Shown: positions 25,168-33,980 of the stretch, in pieces
How positions within the stretch are numbered: position 1 is the stretch's first letter
How the letters are laid out: each line of letters opens with the position of its first letter
NCBI RefSeq assembly: GCF_007992495.1
Contig: NZ_BKAJ01000113.1
Span: forward strand, 1 to 46,524
Source of the DNA: Reyranella soli
GTDB taxonomy: Bacteria > Pseudomonadota > Alphaproteobacteria > Reyranellales > Reyranellaceae
Length of the DNA stretch: 46,524 nucleotides
Direction of reading: 5' to 3'
Notes under the pieces: model-generated
Told to the model about the DNA's origin: nothing
Database searches by the model: none
The model's input: the letters and a program-made list of their open reading frames with translations, nothing else
Translations under genes and position numbers: made by a program

Positions 25168-27090
25168 ATGTGCGGCATAGCGGGCCTCTTCCACCCATTC
25201 CGCCCCTCGGTTCCGCCGATGCGGAGTCTAAAGGCGATGGCCGAAGCGCAGCGCCATCGCGGGCCGGATGGAGAAGGCTTCCATGCGGAGCCGCATCTCG
25301 GCTTCGGCCACCGACGGCTGGCCATCGTGGACCTAGCCGGCGGGGCGCAGCCCATGGCGACGCATGACGGGGCGGTGGTCGTCACCTTCAATGGCGAAAT
25401 CTACAATCATGAGGCGTTGCGCCGGATGCTCGAGGCGCGTGGCCATGTCTTCCAAAGCCGCTCCGACACCGAGGTACTGTTGCATGGCTGGCGGGAATGG
25501 GGGGCAGAAATGCCGGCCCGCCTGATCGGCATGTTCGCCTTTGCGCTATGGGACCGCCGGGCGGGGCGACTGCTGCTGGCGCGCGACCCCCTGGGCGAGA
25601 AACCACTGCATTACGCCTGGCTGCCGGATGGTAGCTTCGCCTTCGCCTCGGAGATCGCAGGGCTGAAGGCGCTGCCGGAACTGCCACGCGGCCTCGATCC
25701 GGTGGCGCTGGATGACTTCCTTGCCCTCGGCTATGTGCCGGAGCCGGCGACCATTCATGCCGCCATTCGACGCCTGCCGCCCGGGCATCTCATGCTGCTC
25801 GAGCTGGGGGAGGCTCACGCGACCCAGCAGCGCTACTGGGCGCCGCCACGCGTGGCCGTCGCCGGCGGCGCGGATGCGGCCGAGGCATTGCGATGTCGCC
25901 TCGATGCCGCGGTGCAGGCCCGGATGATGGCCGATGTGCCACTCGGCGCCTTCCTTTCGGGCGGCATCGATTCCGGCGCGGTGACCGGCCTCGCCGCGAT
26001 GGCGGCTGGCCAGCCGCTCGCCACCTTCACCATCGGCTTCGCGGACGCGGCGGACGAGCGGCCGGATGCCGCGATGGTAGCGGAGCGCTACGGCACGCGG
26101 CATGTCGCCGAGGATGGCACGACGGCCGATTACCTCGCCATGGCGCGCGAGATCCCGCGCCTGTTCGGCGAACCCTTCGGCGACCATTCCGCGGTACCGA
26201 CCCTGGCAGTGGCGAGGTTGGCGCGGCGCCATGTAACGGTTGCGCTGTCCGGCGATGGCGGCGACGAGGTGTTCGCTGGGTATCGTCGCTATCGCTTCCA
26301 CATGATGGCCGACGCGGCGCGACGGTTGCTGCCGACCCGGCTGCGCCGTGGCGCGGTGGGTGCGCTGGCCCGGGCCTATCCTAAGCTCGACCGGGCGCCA
26401 CGCTGGCTGCGTGCGAAGACGACGTTGACCGAGATCAGCTTGGATAGCGCGCTTGGCTACTACGGCACGGTCTGCAGGCTGGCCGAGGAAAAGCGCCGGG
26501 CGCTGTTCTCGCCAGCCCAGCGCGCGGCGGTAACAGGGCATGATCCCTCGACGAGATTCGCGGCGCTGATGGCAGAATGTGACCCGGAAGATTCGCTTCT
26601 CCAGGCACAATACGCGGACCTGCAGACCTATCTGCCAGGCGACATCCTGACCAAGGTGGACCGAACCAGCATGGCTGTTTCGCTGGAGGTGCGCCCGCCA
26701 CTGCTGGACCCGGAACTCGTCGGTTGGGGCCTGGCACTGCCAGCGGCGGCAAAGCTGCGCGGCGGTGTGGGCAAGCGCGTGCTGCGCGAGGCCGCTTCGG
26801 CCTTGCTGCCGGCGACACTCCTGCAGCGACGCAAGCGGGGCTTCGCGACGGAACTCCGAGGACAATTTCAGGCCGCCGCGCCGCAGATCCGTGCGCGGCT
26901 GACGGGCGGGCCGATGGCCGCGAGCGGGCTGTTCAATCTGCCGGCGGTGGGGCGGCTAGTGGACCAGCACGGCAATGGCGATTTTGATCACACCCAAGCC
27001 CTTTGGAATCTACTTGTGGTTGAAGGTTTTCTTTTGGCTGAGGCAACGCGGTCGGACGAGGGTTCGATGGCGGGGCGTCGCGTCGCGTGA
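25168..27090 (+). CDS. Glutamine-hydrolysing asparagine synthase-like amidotransferase, XrtA-associated
   Basis: This 640-residue protein begins MCGIAGLF, with the N-terminal glutaminase nucleophile at Cys2. The glutaminase domain runs to about residue 210 (RHRGPDGEGF, VTFNGEIYNHEALR). The synthetase domain follows with the ATP-binding SGGIDSGAV and LSGDGGDEVFAGYRRY. Size and order fit the amidotransferases of exosortase A loci (TIGR03108). These may amidate uronic acids or another carboxylate in the polymer, which would match the uronate pathways here; that is inference. I chose ATG 25168, preceded by AAAGG, because Cys2 must be the second residue; an upstream in-frame Met would bury it. Confidence 0.92.
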   Translation: MCGIAGLFHPFRPSVPPMRSLKAMAEAQRHRGPDGEGFHAEPHLGFGHRRLAIVDLAGGAQPMATHDGAVVVTFNGEIYNHEALRRMLEARGHVFQSRSDTEVLLHGWREWGAEMPARLIGMFAFALWDRRAGRLLLARDPLGEKPLHYAWLPDGSFAFASEIAGLKALPELPRGLDPVALDDFLALGYVPEPATIHAAIRRLPPGHLMLLELGEAHATQQRYWAPPRVAVAGGADAAEALRCRLDAAVQARMMADVPLGAFLSGGIDSGAVTGLAAMAAGQPLATFTIGFADAADERPDAAMVAERYGTRHVAEDGTTADYLAMAREIPRLFGEPFGDHSAVPTLAVARLARRHVTVALSGDGGDEVFAGYRRYRFHMMADAARRLLPTRLRRGAVGALARAYPKLDRAPRWLRAKTTLTEISLDSALGYYGTVCRLAEEKRRALFSPAQRAAVTGHDPSTRFAALMAECDPEDSLLQAQYADLQTYLPGDILTKVDRTSMAVSLEVRPPLLDPELVGWGLALPAAAKLRGGVGKRVLREAASALLPATLLQRRKRGFATELRGQFQAAAPQIRARLTGGPMAASGLFNLPAVGRLVDQHGNGDFDHTQALWNLLVVEGFLLAEATRSDEGSMAGRRVA

Positions 27091-27185
27091 AGCAGGTGCT
27101 CTGCGCCACCGGGCAGCACCGCGAGCTGCTGGACCAGGTGCTGCCGGCCTCAACCCGGACGACGATCTCGTCATCATGCATCTGA
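27087..27185 (+). pseudogene. Fragment of a UDP-GlcNAc 2-epimerase gene (wecB/wbpI family)
   Basis: The segment encodes CATGQHRELLDQVL and then, after a small frameshift, GLNPDDDLVIM. In WecB/WbpI 2-epimerases these two blocks are adjacent (TGQHREMLDQVL then G-I-x-PD-DL-M). The roughly 35 residues that should precede and the 300 that should follow are absent. The fragment begins exactly at the GTGA overlapping the amidotransferase stop. The neighbouring MRWLSPREWAGLLSERMG (27178-27240) is unrecognised. This looks like debris of a deleted 2-epimerase gene that once followed the amidotransferase. Confidence 0.65.
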
Positions 27186-27245
27186 TGCGCTGGTTGTCGC
27201 CGCGCGAGTGGGCAGGGCTGCTTTCGGAGCGGATGGGATTGCAGC

Positions 27246-28400
27246 ATGCGCATTCTCTATAGCCATCGCATTCAGTCCCATGACGGAATGGGTGTGCATA
27301 TCGAGGCGCTGGTTGCCGCGCTGCGCGCTGCCGGGCATGAGGTCTGCGTCGTCGGGCCGCCGGCCTATGACGCCGTGGCACTGGGTGGCGAGAGCCCGGT
27401 GTTCGCGCGCATCCGCCGCCTGCTGCCCGGGGCACTGCGCGAGTTGGCGGAGATGGCCTATGGGCTGGTCTCCACCGTGCGGCTTGCGCGCGCGGCGCGG
27501 ACCTTCCGCCCAGATATCGTCTATGAGCGCGCCAACCTTTTCCACGTCGCAGGAAGCTGGACGGCGTGGCGCCATGGCGTGCCGCTGCTGCTGGAAGTGA
27601 ATTCGCCGCTCGCCGAGGAACGCACGCGCTTCAGCGGGCTGCGGCTGAAGCGACTGGCCCATGCCGCGGAGCGTTTTGTCTGGCGCCGCTCGGACATCGT
27701 TCTGCCGGTCACCGAGGTGTTGGCTGGCCATGTGACGGCGGCGGGCGTGCAGCAAACGCGCATCGCGGTGGTGCCGAACGGCATCGATCTCGAGGATTTT
27801 GCCGGGCTTGCCGCACGACCGGCGGACGAGGCCGTGCTGCTTGGCTTCGTTGGGTTCGTGCGCCACTGGCATGGACTTGACCGGGTGCTGCGCGGGCTTG
27901 CCGCCTGGAAGGGAGCGCCGCGCCTCGACCTCACCGTGGTGGGGGACGGGCCGGCGCGCGTCGATCTCGAGTCCCTCGCCGCGGAACTCGGACTCGACGA
28001 CCGCGTGCGCTTCACCGGTCTTGCGACGCGGGAGGAGATCCCGAGCCTGGTGGCCAGCTTCGACATCGCGCTGCAGCCCGCCTCCGTGCCGTATGCCTCG
28101 CCGCTGAAGCTGTTTGAGTACATGGCGGCAGGGCGGGCCATCATCGCCCCCGACCAGCCCAATATCCGCGAGGTGCTGGAGCAGGGCCGCACCGCGTTGC
28201 TGTTCGACCCGGCCAACCCCGAGGCGATGTGGCAGGGTATCGAGACCCTGGCGCGGGATGCGGCGCTGCGCGTACGCCTCGGCGCCGCGGCGCGGAAGGA
28301 GGTGGTGCGGCGGGACTTCACCTGGGCCGGCAATGCGCGCCGTGTCGTCGCCCTGGCCGAACGCGCGCTGGACGAGCGAAGGACGGGATCACGGACATGA
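27246..28400 (+). CDS. GT4-type glycosyltransferase
   Basis: This 384-residue GT-B enzyme has an N-terminal domain opening MRILYSHRIQSHDGMGVHIE, with the glycine-rich acceptor loop, then VVPNGIDLEDF and the donor domain with LGFVGFVRHWHGL, VVGDGPARVDLE and SPLKLFEYMAAGRAII, which carries the second glutamate of the E-x7-E region. It follows the amidotransferase after 155 nt that hold the wecB-like fragment. Its stop overlaps the ATG of a decayed Gfo/Idh gene (28397), the same kind of overlap seen between intact genes here. The donor sugar is unknown. Confidence 0.9.
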   Translation: MRILYSHRIQSHDGMGVHIEALVAALRAAGHEVCVVGPPAYDAVALGGESPVFARIRRLLPGALRELAEMAYGLVSTVRLARAARTFRPDIVYERANLFHVAGSWTAWRHGVPLLLEVNSPLAEERTRFSGLRLKRLAHAAERFVWRRSDIVLPVTEVLAGHVTAAGVQQTRIAVVPNGIDLEDFAGLAARPADEAVLLGFVGFVRHWHGLDRVLRGLAAWKGAPRLDLTVVGDGPARVDLESLAAELGLDDRVRFTGLATREEIPSLVASFDIALQPASVPYASPLKLFEYMAAGRAIIAPDQPNIREVLEQGRTALLFDPANPEAMWQGIETLARDAALRVRLGAAARKEVVRRDFTWAGNARRVVALAERALDERRTGSRT

Positions 28401-28505
28401 GACGCATCGGCCTGATCGGTGTGGGCGTCATCGCCCCGCACCCATGCCGAGGCATTGCGCGCCGTGCCGGGCGTTCGGTGAGCGCGGTGGTCGATTCTCG
28501 CCTCG
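28397..28505 (+). pseudogene. N-terminal remnant of a Gfo/Idh-epimerase fusion gene (second copy)
   Basis: ATG 28397 starts MRRIGLIGVGVIAP, which parallels MRRICLVGAGGIAR of the intact fusion at 36195. The match then continues out of frame as HAEALRAVPGVR (intact: HAEVLSRMPEIS) and again as VSAVVDSR (intact: VVAVADPR). At least two frameshifts occur within 35 codons and the rest of the domain is missing. The C-terminal part of the same gene is found at 29822-30060, on the far side of the UDP-xylose synthase gene. It is not functional. Confidence 0.75.
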
Positions 28506-28812
28506 GTGGCGGAGGGCCAGGCGACACTGCGGCTTCGTCCGCCTGGTCCCGCTCAATATCGACGCGCTGATCACCACGAGCGTGCGATGCGTCCAATCAA
28601 ACCTATGGCTCACTTATCGCATTGCCCCTGACGATCCCAGATGGCGCACAGCTCCCATCGCTCCGTCCCAGCGCAGCCTGCGGGGTTTTGGCGCGCGTTA
28701 ATACCAATCCTCTTGGCCCGTTGCGCTCAATCAGTCCTGCCGCCCTATCCCGCAATGACAGCTTGAGAAATCCGGGCTAGACACTCACTACAACCCATTT
28801 TCAGTGAGACTC
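28506..28812. other. Non-coding stretch ahead of the UDP-xylose synthase gene
   Basis: About 300 nt between the Gfo/Idh remnant and the decarboxylase gene contain no frame I can support. The last 130 nt are less GC-rich than the surroundings and could hold a promoter for the decarboxylase gene, but I found no convincing -35/-10 pair. Confidence 0.4.
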
Positions 28813-29787
<975 letters not shown>

Positions 29788-29821
29788 TCTGGATGCGTCA
29801 CGCCGGCTTTTAGCTGCCGAA

Positions 29822-30060
29822 ATGCAACCGCCTGCTGCTCGATATGCATGCGAAGGAGGGCGTGCCCGCGTCATCCCGCGCCCGGGCCGGATGGTGGGGG
29901 AGGGGACCTCGCCCTTCCACGTGATCGGTTGGAACCGCGGCACCGACCGGCTGCCTTTCGTGCTGGTGGCGGATGTCGCCGCCGCCATGCTCGGCGTGTT
30001 GCGTTAAAAGGGGATTAAAGGGCTGCTGCTTCAATCTGGTCGGCGGCATGCATCCAATGC
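29822..30060 (+). pseudogene. C-terminal remnant of the Gfo/Idh-epimerase fusion gene (second copy)
   Basis: Translated in shifting frames the segment reads CNRLLLDMHAKEGVP, PRPGRMVGEGTSPFH, VIGWNRGTDRLPFVLVADVAAAMLGVLR and CCFNLVGGM. The intact protein at 36195 reads CDLMLLGLHAQEGLP, LRPGLVVGPGTSPFH, VIGWNRGHNPLPFVLADDVAAGILGALR and CYNLVGDV in the same order. Between SPFH and VIGWN the remnant lacks 11 codons present in the intact gene. A TAA stops the main frame at 30005-30007. With 28397-28505 this outlines one ancient gene with its middle replaced. Confidence 0.8.
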
Positions 30061-30143
30061 GCGGGACGGAAGCGGCCTGCGCGCTACGCGCCGGTCTTAG
30101 TCAGAGCAGCTGCTCGCGGCGCGGACGGGGCCAGCCTTCGCCG

Positions 30144-31814
30144 TCAACTGAAGAATGTCCACCGCCGGCGCCAGCGCCTGCCCGCGGTGGATAGCCATTC
30201 CGGCAGCAAGCGGACGGCGGGACCGTAACGGCCCGCATCGCGCAGCTCGCCCAGCCGCCACAGCCGCCACCATTCACGCATCCGTGCCCGCGTGCTGAGC
30301 AGGCCGAGCTCGTATTTCAGCAGCCGGTTGCGGTCGCGCTCGCCATCGGGCTGTCCGCCGTGGATGGCCTGAATGAAGACATCGGGCTCGCCCTCGAACA
30401 CCTGGTCCGGCGCCGCGGCGCCGCCATGGCGCGGCGCCGCCAGCGCCTGTCGGTACAGCGCTTCCAACCTGTCGAGCCAGGCGCCCTGAATGTGATTTGC
30501 GGCGATCTGCTCCTGCAGCGCCGCGCCGAGTTCTTGGCGATGCGACTCGTCGGTGATCAGCCGCGATAGCGCTTTGTGATAGGCGCCGCGGCTGCTGCAG
30601 GTAACCAGCAGCCGGTCCAACCCCGGCATGTTGCAGCCGAGCACGGCCGAATCGCGCCCGAAGGGGAACAGACTGACTGCCGGCGTGCCGAGGATCGCGG
30701 CTTCCAGCGTCGAGGTAATCGATACGAAGGGGAAGGAATCGACGTAGATGTCCGCAGCCTCGAAGAACAGGCGCGGATCGTCGTGCTCGGGCAGCGAGAT
30801 GATGCGCCCCTGGCAGCGCTGCATCGCGTCGGACCAGTCCTCGCGCGCGCCCGGCCCGACGGTGAGCAGCACTGCTTTCGGATGTTCCAGCAGCGTCTGC
30901 AGGTGGAGATCGGCGAAGCTTATCCCGCCCAACGTCGCGTATTTCCGTTCCCGCGCCACGCTCACCAGCAGAACGCAATCCTCGGGCAGGCCGATCCGAC
31001 GTTTGGCCTCCTGTCGGCTGACGCGGCGATGGCCTTCGTCGAGGATGGTTGGCAGCACCGCGATGCGCCCCGGCGGGATGCCACGCCGCTCGATCATGAT
31101 GCGCCGCCCGGCTTCGCGCATGCTGGCCATGACGTCGGTGATGTGAGTGCCGAGCCAGAAGCCGTGGTCCGCGTGGTCGAGGTAGACCACCGTCGGCCGG
31201 TTTGGCGTCGCAAAGGCAAGCTGCGGGACGATGTCGAAGGGATGGATGTGCAAGACGATCAGGTCGGCCGCCTGCGCCGCATCGCGCAGGCGCTGCGCGC
31301 GCTCGAACAGCCCGCCGCGGCGATGGTCGAGGATCCGCACCGTGCCGCCGCGCTGAATCACCGCGTCACGGATGCTCTCCGGCAGCGGCATGATGGCTTG
31401 CCGCGTGATGGCGACGGAATGCGTCCGTCCGGCATCGGCGCGGATCCAGCGCTCCATCATGCGCGCCAGCCCGCCCAGTGCCGGCACCTGGGTCGCGACA
31501 TGCATCACATGGCGGGTGGCGCCCGGCGCCCGACGCCCGGGCGTGTCGCGCAGCCTGCGCTCGGCGATGCGCGCCAGCAGTGCCTCCAGCCGCGGGCTGG
31601 CCCACAGGCCGCTGTGGCGCGCCACCGCATGGAAGGCGGCGATGAAGATCTGGACGCAAGCCTCGTCGTCGCGACCCTGGGCGGCGAGCCGCTCGGCCTC
31701 TTCGGCGATGCGTATGAAGCAGGCGGCGTTGCCCGGCAGCCGCGCCTGCCCGACGGCGCGGATCTCCGCCAACAGCGGGGCGAAATCATCGGCGGGGACG
31801 TCCAATATGGTCAA
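30144..31814 (-). CDS. GT-B glycosyltransferase (GT1/GT4-like)
   Basis: This 556-residue protein has no N-terminal signal or TM segment. The first 110 residues are helical and unrecognised. HVMHVATQVPALGGLARMMERWI begins the acceptor-side Rossmann domain, VYLDHADHGFWLG follows, and the donor-side domain has CVLLVSVARERKYA, LLTVGPGAREDW and SITSTLEAAILGTPAVSLFPFG, a donor-binding arrangement like that of O-linked GlcNAc transferase relatives and GT4. The last 60 residues are basic. ATG 31814 overlaps the stop of the upstream GT2 as ATGA, so the three genes 33600-30144 form one operon. Confidence 0.8.
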   Translation of the reverse strand: MTILDVPADDFAPLLAEIRAVGQARLPGNAACFIRIAEEAERLAAQGRDDEACVQIFIAAFHAVARHSGLWASPRLEALLARIAERRLRDTPGRRAPGATRHVMHVATQVPALGGLARMMERWIRADAGRTHSVAITRQAIMPLPESIRDAVIQRGGTVRILDHRRGGLFERAQRLRDAAQAADLIVLHIHPFDIVPQLAFATPNRPTVVYLDHADHGFWLGTHITDVMASMREAGRRIMIERRGIPPGRIAVLPTILDEGHRRVSRQEAKRRIGLPEDCVLLVSVARERKYATLGGISFADLHLQTLLEHPKAVLLTVGPGAREDWSDAMQRCQGRIISLPEHDDPRLFFEAADIYVDSFPFVSITSTLEAAILGTPAVSLFPFGRDSAVLGCNMPGLDRLLVTCSSRGAYHKALSRLITDESHRQELGAALQEQIAANHIQGAWLDRLEALYRQALAAPRHGGAAAPDQVFEGEPDVFIQAIHGGQPDGERDRNRLLKYELGLLSTRARMREWWRLWRLGELRDAGRYGPAVRLLPEWLSTAGRRWRRRWTFFS

Positions 31815-32731
31815 CCTTTCCCGGCGCCGCCGCGAAGGCGCCGGTCGAGCACCGGGGAGCCCAGGAAGCGCAACGACCCGGCGAGGAAGCTGCCGAGGAA
31901 GCCTGCCTGCCTGCGCACGTCGCGCAGTGAGCCGCGGGCGCGCAGCAGCTCGCCGAGCAGCCGCGACAGCCGCCAGTAGAACCAGCGCGCCGCCGGGCGG
32001 TCGCCGCCCAGCGAGAATTTCGACAGCAGCGCCCCGTCGGAGAAATGGTAGTTGCGCTTCAGCGCATCGCCCTGCGCCGCGGTGGTGCGCTTATGGTTGT
32101 GGAACACCACAATCTGCGGGAAATACACCACGCGGCAGCCGGCGCGGTGCGCGCGCAGCACGAAATCCGCATCCTCGCCGGCGCGCATCACACTGCCGGC
32201 GCCGAAGCGCGCATCGAAGCCGCCGATCTGCCCAACCAGCCGCCGCCGCAGCGCCATGTTGCAGTTCATCAGGATGGCACCGGGATAAGTGTGGTCGTCC
32301 ATCACCTCGACGCGGCGGGAGGTCTTGATGGTCAGCGGCAGGTGCCGCCGGTCGAGCAGCTCGATCCTCCCGCCGAGCAGGTCCAGTTGTTGATCCGCCT
32401 CGAAGGCCGCGAGGATCTCGCGCAACCAGCTCCGCGCCGGGCGGCAGTCATCATCGGTCCAGGCGATAATTTCGCCGCGGGCGAGGCCGAGGCCGCGATT
32501 GCGCCCCGCGCCAGTGCCGCGCTCCGGCTCCGTCGCCGCCACGAGCGGGAAGGGCAGGAAGTCTTGCGCCTCGGCGATCACCTCGGCGGTGCGGTCGGTC
32601 GAGCCGTTGTCCACCACGACCACCTCACCGCTGCGTCCTTCTGGGATCTGCAGGCGGGTGAGCGAGCGCAACGTCGCGGCGAGGTCCTGCGCCCGGTTGC
32701 GCGTGCAGATGACGATGCTGAAATCCGTCAT
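31811..32731 (-). CDS. GT2-family glycosyltransferase
   Basis: This 306-residue GT-A enzyme begins MTDFSIVICTRNRAQDL. It shows VVVDNGSTDRT, the metal-binding acidic motif AWTDDDC, a GAGSVMRAGEDADFVLR segment with the catalytic-region ED, and a C-terminal basic amphipathic stretch that may touch the membrane. The ATG at 32731 overlaps the upstream GT2 stop as ATGA; a longer open frame upstream is only the shadow of that gene. Confidence 0.9.
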   Translation of the reverse strand: MTDFSIVICTRNRAQDLAATLRSLTRLQIPEGRSGEVVVVDNGSTDRTAEVIAEAQDFLPFPLVAATEPERGTGAGRNRGLGLARGEIIAWTDDDCRPARSWLREILAAFEADQQLDLLGGRIELLDRRHLPLTIKTSRRVEVMDDHTYPGAILMNCNMALRRRLVGQIGGFDARFGAGSVMRAGEDADFVLRAHRAGCRVVYFPQIVVFHNHKRTTAAQGDALKRNYHFSDGALLSKFSLGGDRPAARWFYWRLSRLLGELLRARGSLRDVRRQAGFLGSFLAGSLRFLGSPVLDRRLRGGAGKG

Positions 32732-33600
32732 GCGCCCTGCAGCAGGCGGCGGCGCAGATCCAGCATGGCGGGCGGCAGGCTGGCGGCCACCAGGTCGATC
32801 ATGCGGCGGGAGCTCAGGCCGCGCCGCAGCGCCGCCATCAGCAGCCGGCGCGCCACCTTCATGTTCCGCACATACAGCGCCGCCTGGCCATGCGCGTGGT
32901 AGCCGACGGCCACCCGCTGCCGGATGCGTTCGCGCGGCAGGCCGAAGATGGCGCCGACATCCTCCATGCAGACCCGCTCGGCCTCGGCGAAGCGGATTAG
33001 GTTCCGCGTCAGGCTCTCGTCGGTCGGGCTGTAGATGATCACCGGCGCATCGACCACGACGATGCGCCAGCCGGTGCCGGCCAGCCGCAGCCACAGATTG
33101 TAGTCCTCGCATGGCGGCAGGTGCGCGGCCATGCCGCCGGCGGCGAGGAAGGCCTCGCGGCGCAGCAGCACCGAGGATGTCGCGATGGTGTTGTGCGCCC
33201 ACAGCGCGTCGAAATCCGGCGCGGGATGGAAATGCGGGTCGCGGCGGCCGACCACGCGCCCCGCCACGACGGCGGCCTTGGGGTCCTCGGTGGCGGGAAG
33301 CTGCCGTTCGAGCTTGTCCGCCAGCCAGACATCGTCGGCATCAAGGAAGGCGAGCCAGTCGCCGGTGGCGGCCTGCGCGCCGTTGTTGCGCGCGACCGCC
33401 GGGCCCGCATTGGGTTGGCGCAGCAGGCGGACCTCGGGAAAGTCGCGCGCCACCAGTTCGGCGGTGTCGTCCGGTGACCCGTCATCGACGACAATCACTT
33501 CATGCACCCGCACGGTCTGCTCGCGTATGCTGCGCAGTGCTGCGGCGATGGTCGCGGCGGCCTTATAGGCAGGCATGATCACTGAAATTTTGGGGCGCAT
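32728..33600 (-). CDS. GT2-family glycosyltransferase
   Basis: This 290-residue GT-A enzyme opens MRPKISVIMPAYKAAATI. It has VIVVDDGSPDDT, the DXD-type motif AFLDADDVW and PPCEDYNLWLRLAG with the ED catalytic region. The C-terminal 70 residues are basic and helical. ATG 33600 has AGGGAGG about 8 nt upstream, the clearest ribosome binding site in this operon, and is the first gene of the three-gene glycosyltransferase operon. A further in-frame Met upstream lies within the wbpD-like remnant and is not the start. Confidence 0.9.
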   Translation of the reverse strand: MRPKISVIMPAYKAAATIAAALRSIREQTVRVHEVIVVDDGSPDDTAELVARDFPEVRLLRQPNAGPAVARNNGAQAATGDWLAFLDADDVWLADKLERQLPATEDPKAAVVAGRVVGRRDPHFHPAPDFDALWAHNTIATSSVLLRREAFLAAGGMAAHLPPCEDYNLWLRLAGTGWRIVVVDAPVIIYSPTDESLTRNLIRFAEAERVCMEDVGAIFGLPRERIRQRVAVGYHAHGQAALYVRNMKVARRLLMAALRRGLSSRRMIDLVAASLPPAMLDLRRRLLQGA

Positions 33601-33640
33601 GACCGAGCCTCCCTGGGCGCAGGCTTCCGCCGCCGAGGGA

Positions 33641-33742
33641 TTATGTGAAGTTCGAGGTGTGGGCGAGGACGGTTTCGGCAACAAGCTGGACGTTCCTGAG
33701 CGACATCGCCCGGAGCATCTATGTCTGCTGGGTCTGTCGCAA
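33641..33742 (-). pseudogene. Diverged copy of the wbpD 5' end
   Basis: On the minus strand ATG 33718 starts MLRAMSLRNVQLVAETVLAH, close to MFRAMALRNVQLGTETVLTH of the gene at 11963; the frame ends at a TAA at 33641-33643 after 25 codons. At DNA level 33663-33742 and 11908-11987 align without gaps over 80 bp with 15 mismatches (81% identity), including 24 bp upstream of the start. The rest of the gene is absent. It now sits as a leader just upstream of the GT2 gene at 33600. Confidence 0.8.
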
Positions 33743-33980
33743 ATACTACAAGTAGGTAGCTCCTATTCGTTACGGTGGCAGAGATGGAAAATGGGCTAAG
33801 AACCGCCGCCAATCGAAAACTGTATTCCTTTCGATAAGGCCGATCGATACGAGGTGGGGAAGTGGCCACGAGTCTCAGTTGTTCTCGCGAGGCGATGGGT
33901 ATTTGCAACCATAAGGAGAAGCCGACGCCCAGTTTCTCCTGTCGCGCAAGTAGGGCGGCTGCCCCGGGGCGCGCGGCGCG
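33743..33980. promoter_or_regulatory. Divergent intergenic region between the glycosyltransferase operon and the flippase operon
   Basis: About 240 nt separate the minus-strand glycosyltransferase operon (with its wbpD-like leader) from the plus-strand flippase gene, so divergent promoters are expected. The stretch 33740-33860 is clearly lower in GC than the coding sequence around it. No specific hexamers or operator repeats were convincing by eye. Confidence 0.4.

Noticed and set aside
25546..26865. 439-codon minus-strand frame opposite the amidotransferase gene
   Set aside because: Low-complexity Arg/Gln-rich shadow; the plus strand encodes a complete asparagine synthase-like protein.
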